DNA from: Oscillatoriales cyanobacterium CG2_30_44_21
GTDB lineage: Bacteria; Cyanobacteriota; Cyanobacteriia; Pseudanabaenales; Pseudanabaenaceae
DNA length: 48,327 nucleotides
Assembly: GCA_001873375.1 (NCBI GenBank)
Contig: MNZA01000188.1
Location: forward strand, 3,088-51,414
Direction of reading: 5' to 3'
Below the pieces are notes generated by a model. The model did not search any database and was not told the DNA's origin. It saw nothing but the letters and a program-made list of their open reading frames with translations. Made by a program: the position numbers and the translations under genes. Position 1 is the first letter of the stretch; every line of letters starts with the position of its first letter. Shown one piece after another: positions 32,676 to 41,997 of the stretch.

Positions 32676-34157
32676 ATGTCAAAGATTGAAATAAACAGTA
32701 GAGACAATTATTTCACTCCAAGTTCAGACAAAAAATCTGTAACCTACTTTCTATGGGGATTCTGCGGTCTGACAGCTATGTTAGGGCTGACCACACCTAA
32801 TCCCTTTGAAACCTTTGTGGGATGTCTGATTTGGCCAATCCTTTTCTGGGCTCTTTGGAAGCCAGGTGAGCCACCTGTTCTGCTCTTCGCCGCTTTTTTT
32901 CAAGCTTTTCAAGTATTTACCCCTGTGGTCGTGGCAAATTTTGCAGGAGAAACTCTCGACCAAACCACCAAGTATCAGTTAGATATGAGTACTGCTTTCT
33001 ATCTGGCAGCCATATCTATAGTTGTATTAGCTCTTGGTATGAAGATTGGTTCAGGAAGTGCTTCTCCCCAATATTTGCAGACCGTAAACAAAAACAGCCA
33101 AGAGCTAAGCTCCTCTAAGTTGGCGATAGTTTACGCAATATTTTTAGTAATCTCAACATTTTTAGAGTCTGTAGCTTTTGCCTATCCCGCATTGACACAG
33201 CTTTTGCTTGGGATTGCGTCCTTTCGCACATTGATTTTATTTCTAATTGCTTGGGCTGGATTTCGCTATCCTCGTTTCTATTTTTTAGCAATCTGCACAA
33301 CTGTATTAGAAATTGTAATTGGGTTTACTGGATTTTTCGGTGAATTCCGAGTTGTTCTATTTTTATTGTTAGTTGTATATGGTGGCACAAGTGTAAGAAT
33401 TAGCAGATTAATTAAGCCTCAAATAGTCATATTAATGTCACTACTTTTAGCCTTGGCAGTTTATTGGCAAGGCGTAAAGTCAGATTATCGAGGCTTTGTA
33501 AACCAAGGTACTCTAACTCAAAATGTTCAAGTATCTTTGGAAGACAGATTGTCTTTTCACCTTGACTCAATTAGCGACTTTGGAACAGAAAAAGTTGAAG
33601 AAGGCTTCGAGTCAGGATTAGAACGATTGGGATATATTAGGTTTTTCGCGGGTAGTATTAAAACTGTTCCGAACCTGATTCCTCATCAAGATGGAAGGTT
33701 GTGGTCAGAAGCTTTTGCTAACCTTGCGCCGCGATTTCTTTTCCCTGATAAACCTATTATTGATGATTCAAGGCGTACTAATATTTTTTCTGGGATTAGA
33801 GTTTCTGGGGCGGATACAGGAACTTCAATTAGTATTGGCTATGTTGGTGAAAGCTACATTGATTTTGGCGTTCCACTAATGTATGCGCCAATTTTTGCCC
33901 TTGGTTTATTTTGGGGATGGACTTATCGACTTTTAGCTAATACTGGTTTCATTCCTTTGCTAGGTCAAGCAGCTGCTACTACTCTCATACTCAATGTTGC
34001 CGTTTATTTTGAATCATCAAACATCAAGATCCTCGCAGGTGGTGCTATTTCACTGCTGGTGTATTTAACAATTTTGCATTTTGGTAGCAAAATTGTCTGG
34101 AAGTGGGTTACAAGTAAGCGCTCAAACTTAAATCAAAAAAATCAACTAGATGCCTAG
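32676..34157 (+). CDS. Multi-spanning membrane protein, probable polysaccharide polymerase (Wzy/O-antigen type)
   Basis: A 493-residue protein with about 10-12 hydrophobic segments, a large hydrophilic loop between about 270 and 380 (DYRGFVNQGTLTQNV, LAPRFLFPDKPIIDD, GVSGADTGTSISIGYVGE-like) and conserved-looking polar residues in it, as in Wzy-type polymerases. No signature proves the activity. It overlaps the next gene, a glycosyltransferase, by eight bases (ATG inside its last codons), so the two are translationally coupled and likely serve the same extracellular polysaccharide. Confidence 0.75.
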   Translation: MSKIEINSRDNYFTPSSDKKSVTYFLWGFCGLTAMLGLTTPNPFETFVGCLIWPILFWALWKPGEPPVLLFAAFFQAFQVFTPVVVANFAGETLDQTTKYQLDMSTAFYLAAISIVVLALGMKIGSGSASPQYLQTVNKNSQELSSSKLAIVYAIFLVISTFLESVAFAYPALTQLLLGIASFRTLILFLIAWAGFRYPRFYFLAICTTVLEIVIGFTGFFGEFRVVLFLLLVVYGGTSVRISRLIKPQIVILMSLLLALAVYWQGVKSDYRGFVNQGTLTQNVQVSLEDRLSFHLDSISDFGTEKVEEGFESGLERLGYIRFFAGSIKTVPNLIPHQDGRLWSEAFANLAPRFLFPDKPIIDDSRRTNIFSGIRVSGADTGTSISIGYVGESYIDFGVPLMYAPIFALGLFWGWTYRLLANTGFIPLLGQAAATTLILNVAVYFESSNIKILAGGAISLLVYLTILHFGSKIVWKWVTSKRSNLNQKNQLDA

Positions 34158-35343
34158 TAAATCTACATCGATTAAATTAGCAATTGTTGCCTCCCATCCG
34201 ATTCAATACTATGCTCCGCTTTTTCGGCGCATGGCTCAAGATGGTTACTTGATTATTAAAGTATTTTATCTATGGGATTTTGGAGTTACTGATCAAGTGG
34301 ATCAAGGATTTAAACAATCCTTGAAGTGGGATATTCCTCTTTTAGATGGCTATGATTTTGAGTTTGTCCCTAATGTTAGTAAAGATCGGGGTACGCATCA
34401 TTTATTTGGCTTGCAAAATCCCAGTTTATTTAAACAGTTAAAGACGTTTGAGCCAGATGCAATTTTGCTAACCGTTTCCTATAACTATGCAAGTATCTAT
34501 AGGTTCCTTTGGCAAATGCGAGGCGTGAATATCCCCCTGATTTTTCGTGGGGATTCTCATCGAATCTTTGTAGAAAATAGTTTTAAATCGAAGGTTAAGC
34601 GTTGGGTAATATCGACAATATTTAAAAGTTTTGATGCTTGCTTATATGTTGGCAATGCAAACTATGAATATTTTCGATATCACGGTATTAAACCTAAGCA
34701 GCTATTTTTCGCGCCCCATGCGATCGATAATGCTCGATTTGTTGCCACTGAAGAAACAACTTATCAAGCACAGGAATGGAAACAAGAGCTAGGAATTCCG
34801 TTGGGACATCGGGTAATTCTATTTGCAGGAAAGTTTGAAGATAAAAAGCGACCGTTGGATCTAATTAAGGCTTTTATTAATGCAAATTTAGAGTCTGTGG
34901 TTTTGTTGATGGTTGGCGCGGGCAGTCTGGAAGCAAAATCAAAGAAATATGTTGAAGCAAATCAGGCTTTGAATGATCGCATTTTTTTTGCGCCATTTCA
35001 AAACCAGTCCTTGATGCCACGTACTTATGCGGCGGGTGATCTATTTGTATTGCCTAGCTATGGCAACGGTGAGACTTGGGGTTTGGCGGTTAATGAAGCG
35101 ATGGGTATGGGTTGTCCTGTGATCGTCAGTAGCCATGTGGGTTGTGGCGCTGACTTGGTTAAACCATTTGAAAATGGGCTGATTTTTGAGGCGGGTAATG
35201 TCGCTGATTTGTCGGCTTGTTTGCGTGAGGCGGTGGGCGATCGCTTGACACGATGGGGAGAAGCAAGTAAAAAAATTGTCGCTAATTATTCTTATGAGAA
35301 TGTAATTGTGGGGTTAAAGCAAGCTTTAGCAGCAATTCTATAG
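34150..35343 (+). CDS. Glycosyltransferase family 4 (GT-B)
   Basis: A 397-residue GT-B transferase. The N-terminal acceptor domain begins LAIVASHPIQYYAPL; the C-terminal nucleotide-sugar domain begins about residue 205 with ILFAGKFEDKKRPLDLIKA and has FFAPFQNQSLMPRTYAAGD and the E-x7-E pattern ETWGLAVNEAMGMGCPV used to bind the sugar donor. Its sugar and acceptor are unknown. Coupled to the polymerase gene upstream; no other polysaccharide genes adjoin, so this is an isolated two-gene unit. Confidence 0.9.
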   Translation: MPSKSTSIKLAIVASHPIQYYAPLFRRMAQDGYLIIKVFYLWDFGVTDQVDQGFKQSLKWDIPLLDGYDFEFVPNVSKDRGTHHLFGLQNPSLFKQLKTFEPDAILLTVSYNYASIYRFLWQMRGVNIPLIFRGDSHRIFVENSFKSKVKRWVISTIFKSFDACLYVGNANYEYFRYHGIKPKQLFFAPHAIDNARFVATEETTYQAQEWKQELGIPLGHRVILFAGKFEDKKRPLDLIKAFINANLESVVLLMVGAGSLEAKSKKYVEANQALNDRIFFAPFQNQSLMPRTYAAGDLFVLPSYGNGETWGLAVNEAMGMGCPVIVSSHVGCGADLVKPFENGLIFEAGNVADLSACLREAVGDRLTRWGEASKKIVANYSYENVIVGLKQALAAIL

Positions 35344-35376
35344 ACAAGGAAGCCTCGCATTGCGAGGCTTTCTTGT
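35344..35376 (+). terminator. Hairpin between convergent glycosyltransferase and ispG genes
   Basis: Arms 35344-35358 and 35362-35376 (15 bp, one G-T pair), loop ATT, core GCCTCGC-ATT-GCGAGGC. It fills the whole 32-base gap and touches the ispG stop. Confidence 0.75.
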
Positions 35377-36626
35377 TAAGGATCGACCCAGCGATCGTCG
35401 GATTTGATTAGGGCAATTAATTGCTCTACACCTTCCGCTTCAGGAACACGTTTAATTTCTTCCTTGCCCCGATAGAGCGAAATAGTGCCTGGAGTCTTGC
35501 CCACGTAGCCATAGTCAGCATCTGCCATTTCCCCTGGGCCATTGACGATACAGCCCATGACCGCAATATCTAAACCAACTAAGTGACTGGTGGCTTCACG
35601 GACTTTATGCAAGACCTCTTCGAGATTAAATAAAGTGCGTCCGCAGGAGGGGCAAGCCACATATTCCACCATCGTCTTGCGAAGTCCTAAAGACTGCAAA
35701 ATGCTGTAGCAAACGGGAATTTCTTTTTCAGGAGCTTCAGTCAGAGAGGCGCGAATCGTGTCGCCGATGCCTTGAGACAGCAAAGTGGCAATACCTGCGG
35801 TGGACTTAATCCGACCGTATTCGCCATCGCCTGCTTCGGTTACGCCTAAGTGCAGAGGGTAGTCCATACCTAACTGATCCATGCGTTTTGCCATCAGTTG
35901 GTAGGCGGCGATCATCACAGGAACGCGGGAAGCCTTCATCGAAATCACAATATTTTTGAAATCCAGATCCTCGCAGATACGAATGAACTCGATCGCAGAC
36001 TCAACCATTCCTTGAGGGGTATCACCATAGGTAAATAGCATCCGCTCAGCTAGAGAGCCGTGATTTACACCGATTCGCATCGCTTTACCCTGTTCTTTGA
36101 GCGATAGAACTAATGGCTTGAGAGTATCGCGTACCTTTTCGGCAATTTCATCAAATTCTGATTGAGTGTATTCGGTACGGTTTGCCTTGGGTTTTTCAAA
36201 AACATAAAGTCCTGGGTTAATGCGAACTTTGTGGATGTGCTTGGCAACTTCAAGGGCAATCTTCATGCCATTGTGATGGACATCGGCGACGAGAGGTACA
36301 TCTAAATATGTGCGTCTTAGCTTTTGGCGAATTTCTGAGAGGGCGGCGGCGTGCGCCATGCTAGGAACGGTGACGCGGACAATTTCACAGCCAATCTCAT
36401 GGAGACGGCGAATCCCTGCCACGGAGCCATCAATATCGAGGGTATCTTCATTGATCATTGACTGGACAACGACAGGAGAACTCCCACCGATGGTGATGTT
36501 GCCAACTTGAACAGGTCGGGTTTTGCGTCTCACAATTACGCCAAGATTTTCGCTGCCATCTGGCTGATCGCTGACTTCAATTTTGCCGTTTTGGGTAGCT
36601 TTTGTATTCTCAGAAACAGTCGCCAT
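35376..36626 (-). CDS. ispG: 4-hydroxy-3-methylbut-2-enyl diphosphate synthase
   Basis: IspG converts methylerythritol cyclodiphosphate to HMBPP in the plastid-type isoprenoid pathway that feeds chlorophyll tails and carotenoids. The 416-residue protein shows [48 protein letters not shown] and the iron-sulphur cysteines in ACPSCGRT and [16 protein letters not shown]. In cyanobacteria ferredoxin supplies the electrons. It has an extended N-terminus of about 28 residues before the core. Single gene unit. Confidence 0.97.
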   Translation of the reverse strand: MATVSENTKATQNGKIEVSDQPDGSENLGVIVRRKTRPVQVGNITIGGSSPVVVQSMINEDTLDIDGSVAGIRRLHEIGCEIVRVTVPSMAHAAALSEIRQKLRRTYLDVPLVADVHHNGMKIALEVAKHIHKVRINPGLYVFEKPKANRTEYTQSEFDEIAEKVRDTLKPLVLSLKEQGKAMRIGVNHGSLAERMLFTYGDTPQGMVESAIEFIRICEDLDFKNIVISMKASRVPVMIAAYQLMAKRMDQLGMDYPLHLGVTEAGDGEYGRIKSTAGIATLLSQGIGDTIRASLTEAPEKEIPVCYSILQSLGLRKTMVEYVACPSCGRTLFNLEEVLHKVREATSHLVGLDIAVMGCIVNGPGEMADADYGYVGKTPGTISLYRGKEEIKRVPEAEGVEQLIALIKSDDRWVDP

Positions 36627-36675
36627 AAAACTTTTCGTTATTTTCTATTATCAGTTTAAGTGATTTTGCCAAAAT

Positions 36676-36704
36676 TTTTACTGCCCGCTACGCGGGCAGT
36701 AAAA
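36676..36704. repeat. 13-bp-arm palindrome, TAC loop
   Basis: Arms 36676-36688 and 36692-36704, core CTGCCCGC-TAC-GCGGGCAG. It sits four bases from the stop of the minus-strand gene that follows, and has T4 on that strand's exit side. Confidence 0.75.
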
Positions 36705-36707
36705 GTT

Positions 36708-37904
36708 TTAAATATGGATGTTTAAGTTGTCAGCGATCGCCTTGGCTAATCTCTCAGAAGCCCCTTTTGTCCCAAGTCGTTCTAATCCGTTAATTTTGCA
36801 CTTCTCCAGATATTCGCGATCGCCTAAAACCCTTTGCACATATTTAGCCGCTTCTAACAAAATTTCAGGTGTCGCCGCTTCTTTACCAATAGTTTGTACT
36901 GACAAGCCTAATAGTCTTTGTTGAGCTTCGGCAAAGCGATAGGAAAATTGGGGACCATTGCCGATAATTTGTACCACAGGTTTGCCTAGTCCAACGGCTT
37001 GCTCAACGGCTGTGCCTGCCATGCCGATCGCCAAATCGCAATTATGTAAAATATCCGCAAAAGCGTCACTAAAACAGAGAATAATTATTCCTGATTGCCC
37101 ATGATAAAGTTTCCCTTCGTCATATTGCCAACCTGCTTGAGCTGCAATTTCTGGTAATAGCGGCATCATGCTAGGTACAAGGGCAGCGCGAAATTGTACT
37201 GGTTGTGGGGCAAACTCTTGGCTAATGGCTTCACACAAACGCATTTGCAAAGCTAAGTTTTCCGCAGCTTCTGGTAAACGGCTACCTGTCAGTAAGGCGA
37301 TCGCTGGTGCATCAGCACTTAGATACAAGTCTTTGCCCGTTGGCTCAAGCACATCCATAATTGGATAGCCAAGGAAGCTAGCATTTTGATAACCCCTTTG
37401 CCTGATTAGATCGGCACTGTAAGCATCACGAGTAAGAATTTGTTTGCACCGTGGCGATCGCATCATCAATGCTTGTTCCCAACGTGGGATATAGCGATTT
37501 TCATAAAATGCTGACGACGACACTAGAAACATGGCATAGGGCAATCCTGTCAGGTAAGCAAAAATTGCAGGAAGCACATCCCCAGTCGCAAATACAAAAT
37601 CACAGGTTTTGCTACATTTTCTCGCTGCTCTAAGTTGCTGCCAAGTTAGGGCAATTAGTCCTGAGCGAAAGTCTTCGATCTGCTTGGTGACACTCATATA
37701 GGCAAAACCGCCCGATGGCAAAGCTTTGGTGGGAGCCACAATCTCCACACCTGCGCGGCGATAGGCGTTACCATCACCAACTAGGGGCAAGGCGACTGTT
37801 TCCACATCAGCATAATTAGCTCGTAAAGCTTTTAGTACTTCACAGGCATTTAAGTCTTCGCCATTACCATTACTGATAAATAAAACTCGTTTTCTTTTAG
37901 TCAC
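36708..37904 (-). CDS. Lipid-A-disaccharide-synthase-related protein
   Basis: A 398-residue GT-B-like protein of the cyanobacterial and plastid group annotated as lipid-A-disaccharide synthase related (similar in fold to LpxB but distinct). The start VLFISNGNGEDLNACEVLKA, the middle TGDVLPAIFAYLTGLPYAMF and the C-terminal CDLAIGMAGTAVEQAVGLGK, VQIIGNGPQF are typical. Its real substrate is not established; cyanobacteria do carry a true LpxB separately in most cases. Downstream of lpdA on the same strand, separated by a hairpin. Confidence 0.85.
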   Translation of the reverse strand: MTKRKRVLFISNGNGEDLNACEVLKALRANYADVETVALPLVGDGNAYRRAGVEIVAPTKALPSGGFAYMSVTKQIEDFRSGLIALTWQQLRAARKCSKTCDFVFATGDVLPAIFAYLTGLPYAMFLVSSSAFYENRYIPRWEQALMMRSPRCKQILTRDAYSADLIRQRGYQNASFLGYPIMDVLEPTGKDLYLSADAPAIALLTGSRLPEAAENLALQMRLCEAISQEFAPQPVQFRAALVPSMMPLLPEIAAQAGWQYDEGKLYHGQSGIIILCFSDAFADILHNCDLAIGMAGTAVEQAVGLGKPVVQIIGNGPQFSYRFAEAQQRLLGLSVQTIGKEAATPEILLEAAKYVQRVLGDREYLEKCKINGLERLGTKGASERLAKAIADNLNIHI

Positions 37905-37924
37905 AGAATTATTTACATATTAAG

Positions 37925-37959
37925 AGTTATTTTCAGCGCCTACGGCGCTGAAAATAACT
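37925..37959. repeat. Perfect 16-bp-arm palindrome, TAC loop
   Basis: Arms 37925-37940 and 37944-37959, core CAGCGCC-TAC-GGCGCTG. It lies four bases beyond the lpdA stop and 20 bases before the next gene. Confidence 0.8.
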
Positions 37960-37963
37960 AAAA

Positions 37964-39367
37964 CTAAACGTGAGCAGCACGTTTGTAAGCTTCATCTAAG
38001 ACTTCGCTAAGGGTAGGGTGCGCGTGAACGATAGTGGCTAGTTTCTGCACAGTCTGCCGATCGCGAATTGCTGCTGAAGCTTCATGAATCAAGTCCGCAG
38101 CATGGATTCCGATGATATGTACGCCCAAAAGTTCGCCTGTATCTTCGCGATAGATGATTTTAGCAAGTCCTTCTGTTTCACCTTCCGCGATCGCCTTAGA
38201 ATTACCCTTAAAGTAGGACTTTGTATTAGCGACCTTAAAGCCTTCGGCGGCTCCCTTTTCCTTGGCTTGTGGCTCGGTCAAGCCCACAAAGCTGACTTCA
38301 GGATGGGTAAAGGCTGCCGCAGGAATGCTTTGATAATCAACAGTGGCAGGGCGATCGCAGATATTTTCCACAGCCACAATGCCCTGAGCCGACGCTGCGT
38401 GGGCTAACATCATTTTGCCAGTGGCATCGCCAATCGCCCAGAGGTGCGGTACGGATGTCGCCATGCGATCATCAACATCGATAAAGCCGCGTTTGGGTGC
38501 AAGATCAACATTTTCTAGACCAAGATCCTTAGTGAGCGGAATCCGACCAGTCGCCACTAGGCAAGCATCGACTTCTAGAACTTCAATTACTTTTTTGGTT
38601 TTGGCATCGGTGAGTTCAATCTTCACGGGTGAGCCTGCGGTGATCTTGGTGGCAAATACGCCTGTGCGAGTTTCGATGTCGCGGGGCTTGAGCAAAACTC
38701 GCTCGGCAATCTTGGCAATGTCAGGATCAAACCCTGGCATTAGGACATCCAAAGCTTCGATCATTGTTACTTCGGAACCCAGCGCCGTGTAGACATCGGC
38801 AAATTCTAAGCCAATGTAACCACTACCGATAATCGCCACCCACTGTGGCAAGGTTTCTAGACGTACTGCCTGATCGCTGGTAAATACAGTTTTGCCATCG
38901 AGTTCCACGCCGCGAGGTACAAATGGCTCGGAACCTGTGGCAAGAATAATGTCTTTAGCCGTATAAATTTTGTCACCAACGCTGACTTTTTGCTGACCTG
39001 CGATCCGCCCACGCCCTTCGAGAATATCTACGCCTAACCGTTTGAGGCTATTGGTCAAGTCGCCGCGTAATTTTAAAACTAGATTATCGGCATGACTAGC
39101 GATCGCGCCGCGATCAAAATTTACTTCGCCGACCTCAATACCCAGCGCCTTGAGGTGATGTTTTGCCTTCATTTCACGCACCCGTCCCGAGGCTGCTAGT
39201 AAAGCCTTAGAGGGGATACAGCCCCGATTGACACAGGTTCCACCCATGACGTTATCTTCGACGATCGCCGTTTTTAGTCCACAGGCGACCGCATGGAGTG
39301 CCGCGCCATGTCCACCAACGCCCGCACCAATAATAATTAAGTCGTAATCAAATTTTTCCGACACCAA
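37964..39367 (-). CDS. lpdA: Dihydrolipoyl dehydrogenase
   Basis: The E3 subunit that reoxidises lipoamide in pyruvate dehydrogenase and glycine cleavage complexes. In 467 residues: FAD-binding GAGVGG (14-19), the redox disulphide Cys45/Cys50 in [13 protein letters not shown], the NAD motif [11 protein letters not shown], the second FAD motif [16 protein letters not shown] and the C-terminal His-Glu pair in [13 protein letters not shown]. It is not next to the other complex genes, as is usual in cyanobacteria. Confidence 0.97.
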   Translation of the reverse strand: MVSEKFDYDLIIIGAGVGGHGAALHAVACGLKTAIVEDNVMGGTCVNRGCIPSKALLAASGRVREMKAKHHLKALGIEVGEVNFDRGAIASHADNLVLKLRGDLTNSLKRLGVDILEGRGRIAGQQKVSVGDKIYTAKDIILATGSEPFVPRGVELDGKTVFTSDQAVRLETLPQWVAIIGSGYIGLEFADVYTALGSEVTMIEALDVLMPGFDPDIAKIAERVLLKPRDIETRTGVFATKITAGSPVKIELTDAKTKKVIEVLEVDACLVATGRIPLTKDLGLENVDLAPKRGFIDVDDRMATSVPHLWAIGDATGKMMLAHAASAQGIVAVENICDRPATVDYQSIPAAAFTHPEVSFVGLTEPQAKEKGAAEGFKVANTKSYFKGNSKAIAEGETEGLAKIIYREDTGELLGVHIIGIHAADLIHEASAAIRDRQTVQKLATIVHAHPTLSEVLDEAYKRAAHV

Positions 39368-39443
39368 TTTTTCTCCAGTAGAATCAATCTCTTATTTTGG
39401 CATCGTTCCAACCAAAAAGCGAGTGGTAGCGCGATGCTAGCAG

Positions 39444-39478
39444 AGCTAAACGGCGGCGCATCGCGCCGCCGTTTAGCT
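39444..39478. repeat. Perfect 16-bp-arm palindrome, ATC loop
   Basis: Arms 39444-39459 and 39463-39478, core CGGCGGCGC-ATC-GCGCCGCCG. Its last base is the first of the stop codon complement of the following minus-strand gene. Confidence 0.85.
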
Positions 39479-40731
39479 TAGAGAATTTGTTCGCTTATTT
39501 CCACTAGACGGAAGTTGGCAGGAAACTTGCCATCTATTTTGATTTGTTTGATATATTCCGAAGGAATCCGCCATAGCAATTTGGCATCTAGCGCCCTCAT
39601 GATGTCACCGCGATCAACTATCCCCGCCACAGAGCCAACAGGCGATCGCACAATCACATAGCGCAATTGTTTCTGTTCCATTAAGTTAATAATTTCATAG
39701 ATTTTAGTTTTGAAATCGACTGTATCAACTTCTTCAAATGGCTTGATTAGGGACTGAAGCGTTTTTGATTGCCACATTTCGCTATCGATATTCCGAATCG
39801 AATTTGCCGAAATCAATCCGCGATCGCGTCCATTGGAAGAAGCAATGTAAATAGGATTAGCGTCTTTCTCTTCCATTAGCAAAAACTTATCCGCAAAGTC
39901 ACGCAATGATAGGTCGGTATCCACTAAGCGGAAGTCCCTTGTCATCGTCATTTCCGCATCAGTATCGATCAAAGCCTGTCGCAAGTTATTGAGATAGAGA
40001 TAGCCGCCCGCACTCCCAAACAAAAACCATCCTAAAAACAGAAGAAATATTCCAGAAAAGTTTGAGAGCAGCACCAGTCCGCCCCAAAGCATGATCAAAA
40101 CCCCAAAGACTTGTCCCGATCGCGAAGCCCATCGGATACCCGCATAGCGATCGCCTGTAACTTTCCAGATCGCCGCTTTTAAAATATAGCCACCCTCAAA
40201 AGGCAGGGCAGGAATTAGGCTGAACACGGTAAAAATAATATTAATTCGCGCAATATTTAAAGAAATGATTGTCCAAATCGTGCGGGAATTGCCAATACTT
40301 TCGGGTAACGTTTCGATGATTTTCGGATCGGTAGAGAATACGGCATCACCTGCTAGTAGCCATGCGATTGTAAAGCCGACTACGCCAAAAAATAGGCTGA
40401 CTAGCGGAGCCGCGATCGCAATGAAAAATACAGAGAGGGGATCTTGTGGTTCTGGCTCAAAGGTAGTCGCCCCGCCCATAAATTTGATATTGATGGCAGT
40501 AGTTTTTACACCTCGTACTTGGCTCATCACGCCGTGGGCAATTTTGCTCGCAGCGATCGATAGAAAAAATAAAACTGCGGTGATCGCTCCGTAGCCCAAG
40601 GCAAATGACGGCGATAGCTTTGTATAAGCCGCGCTCAACCACACGGCAAGAAAGCCGATTATCAGAAACCAAGAGGCATCAGTATATATGGGAATGCCTA
40701 GAATGCTGCCGATGCGGATGCCGCCTCTCAT
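39478..40731 (-). CDS. Site-2-protease homologue with CBS domains, catalytic motif lost
   Basis: A 417-residue protein with the S2P family layout: IGSILGIPIYTDASWFLI at the start, four to six membrane segments, then two CBS domains (about 265-400; IYEIINLMEQKQLRYVIV, VAGIVDRGDIMRAL). The zinc motif that should read HExxH is SKIAH here (Ser62, Lys63, His66), and the second motif, usually N-x-x-P-x-x-P-x-D-G-G, is SLIPALPFEGG with Glu for Asp and Ser for Asn. Three metal or catalytic residues are thus changed while the fold and frame are intact. It is probably a non-proteolytic regulator or decoy. The active relative at 21431 keeps all motifs. Confidence 0.85.
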   Translation of the reverse strand: MRGGIRIGSILGIPIYTDASWFLIIGFLAVWLSAAYTKLSPSFALGYGAITAVLFFLSIAASKIAHGVMSQVRGVKTTAINIKFMGGATTFEPEPQDPLSVFFIAIAAPLVSLFFGVVGFTIAWLLAGDAVFSTDPKIIETLPESIGNSRTIWTIISLNIARINIIFTVFSLIPALPFEGGYILKAAIWKVTGDRYAGIRWASRSGQVFGVLIMLWGGLVLLSNFSGIFLLFLGWFLFGSAGGYLYLNNLRQALIDTDAEMTMTRDFRLVDTDLSLRDFADKFLLMEEKDANPIYIASSNGRDRGLISANSIRNIDSEMWQSKTLQSLIKPFEEVDTVDFKTKIYEIINLMEQKQLRYVIVRSPVGSVAGIVDRGDIMRALDAKLLWRIPSEYIKQIKIDGKFPANFRLVEISEQIL

Positions 40732-40830
40732 GTTTTACTTTTCCTAATTGATCGATGAACAAACTAGCTTTTAGACCAGTCAAAGAAACTATGCATAACA
40801 TTTTACCTTTTTACAGATGTCGCCATTCTT

Positions 40831-40864
40831 GATTACAGCCTATTTAGGCTTTGAGGGTTACAGC
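40831..40864 (-). repeat. Isolated right-box copy
   Basis: On the minus strand this reads GCTGTAACCCTCAAAGCC then TAAATAGGCTGTAATC, the best match to the right box of the boxed element. A palindrome follows at 40908, but no left box is clear, so the copy is partial or rearranged. Confidence 0.65.
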
Positions 40865-40907
40865 AAAAGCTTTTGCAAGGAAGACGCAGTCGCCTCAAAA
40901 TAAACTA

Positions 40908-40958
40908 TCGAAACCCATAAAGTTGCGCCCCTGCGGGGTGCAACTTTATGGGTTTCGA
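40908..40958. repeat. 24-bp-arm palindrome after the M23 peptidase
   Basis: Arms 40908-40931 and 40935-40958 around TGC with one G-T pair; core TTGCGCCCC-TGC-GGGGTGCAA. It ends seven bases from the stop of the minus-strand peptidase gene and may terminate it. Confidence 0.8.
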
Positions 40959-40965
40959 CTTGGTA

Positions 40966-41847
40966 TTACTCGATCGTCGCATAGCGCCATGCCACAGGGT
41001 CAATCGCCTCACCATTGACATACAATCCCCAATGTAAGTGAGCGCCTGTCACCGCACCCGTTGCCCCGACTGCGCCAATTGTTTGCCCCGCCTTTACAAA
41101 ATCACCTTCTTTGACATAAATCTTGCTGAGATGTAAGAAAATACTCGCCACGCCTTGACCATGATCTAACCCAATTGTATTGCCATGTAGCCGAAAGCCT
41201 TGCCCCACAGTACCCACCAAACGAATGTAACCCGCCGCAGGGGCAATCACAGGTGAGCCGACTCCGCCGCCATAGTCCACGCCGCGATGGTAATAGTCAT
41301 CGGCAAATACACCATTGTAATAACGCTGCACCCCAAATACAGAAGTGATCTCGCCGTCATTAGGACGTAAGAAAGCGCCATTCCAGAGCTTTTGAGCAGT
41401 TACTAATTTCTTAAATGCCGAAACCTTGTCCCACTCATAATCGGTCGGCTCCGAGCCACCACCAGATTCATCAATCCAAATTCTTTGGGTTGGAAATTGC
41501 CGATTTGCCAATGGCATTGCCAATGTCTGTTGCAAGCCGTCACCAGTCACCACCACTTGCTTTGGACCTGCTTTATCCAGTGGCGTAGTCGGAATAAAAG
41601 CCCGCCAACGATTTGGAACGATCGCGAAGGCGGGATATTGCTTGCGCCCGATGGACACAGTGGGCGTATTGCTAGCCGCTATCAACACCGAAACCGTGTC
41701 GCCCAATTTAGGCGCATTTGGTGTGAGCATCACCTGTAAAGCATCCACACGCGATACCCCAAAAATAATTGAGGCGATCGCTGTCAATATACTCAAGCCG
41801 ATCAATAGCGGAAATTTTATCAATAATTTTAAGTAGCGAGTAAACAT
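40966..41847 (-). CDS. Exported M23 (LytM-type) peptidase
   Basis: A 293-residue protein with an N-terminal hydrophobic signal or anchor (about residues 12-32). An Ig-like middle domain is followed by the M23 zinc peptidase domain from about 160. Metal ligands are His in HRGVDYG (with the Asp), and His270 or its neighbour in GAHLHWGLYVNG, with LDHGQGVASIFLHLS between. Such enzymes cut peptidoglycan cross-links or activate amidases. No LysM repeats are seen. Single-gene unit divergent from the radical SAM gene. Confidence 0.9.
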   Translation of the reverse strand: MFTRYLKLLIKFPLLIGLSILTAIASIIFGVSRVDALQVMLTPNAPKLGDTVSVLIAASNTPTVSIGRKQYPAFAIVPNRWRAFIPTTPLDKAGPKQVVVTGDGLQQTLAMPLANRQFPTQRIWIDESGGGSEPTDYEWDKVSAFKKLVTAQKLWNGAFLRPNDGEITSVFGVQRYYNGVFADDYYHRGVDYGGGVGSPVIAPAAGYIRLVGTVGQGFRLHGNTIGLDHGQGVASIFLHLSKIYVKEGDFVKAGQTIGAVGATGAVTGAHLHWGLYVNGEAIDPVAWRYATIE

Positions 41848-41933
41848 GGTATTTGCTCCTGTGAATCTTTAGTTTTAGGAAAATCCTTGAAATCAGGTCA
41901 GCGCTTTGTACTGCATTTTAAGGGCTACGCCGT

Positions 41934-41985
41934 AAAACATTAGATTTTGGATAGCACGGCTGCGCTACCCAAAATCTAATGTTTT
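41934..41985. repeat. Imperfect palindrome in the radical SAM gene leader
   Basis: Arms AAAACATTAGATTTTGG (41934-41950) and 41969-41985 are perfect; inside, TAGC/GCTA extend the stem after one mismatch. It ends 12 bases before the start codon, so it may bury the ribosome binding site. A box-like CAGCGCTTTGTACTG lies at 41899-41913. Confidence 0.7.
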
Positions 41986-41997
41986 AACTATGGCATA

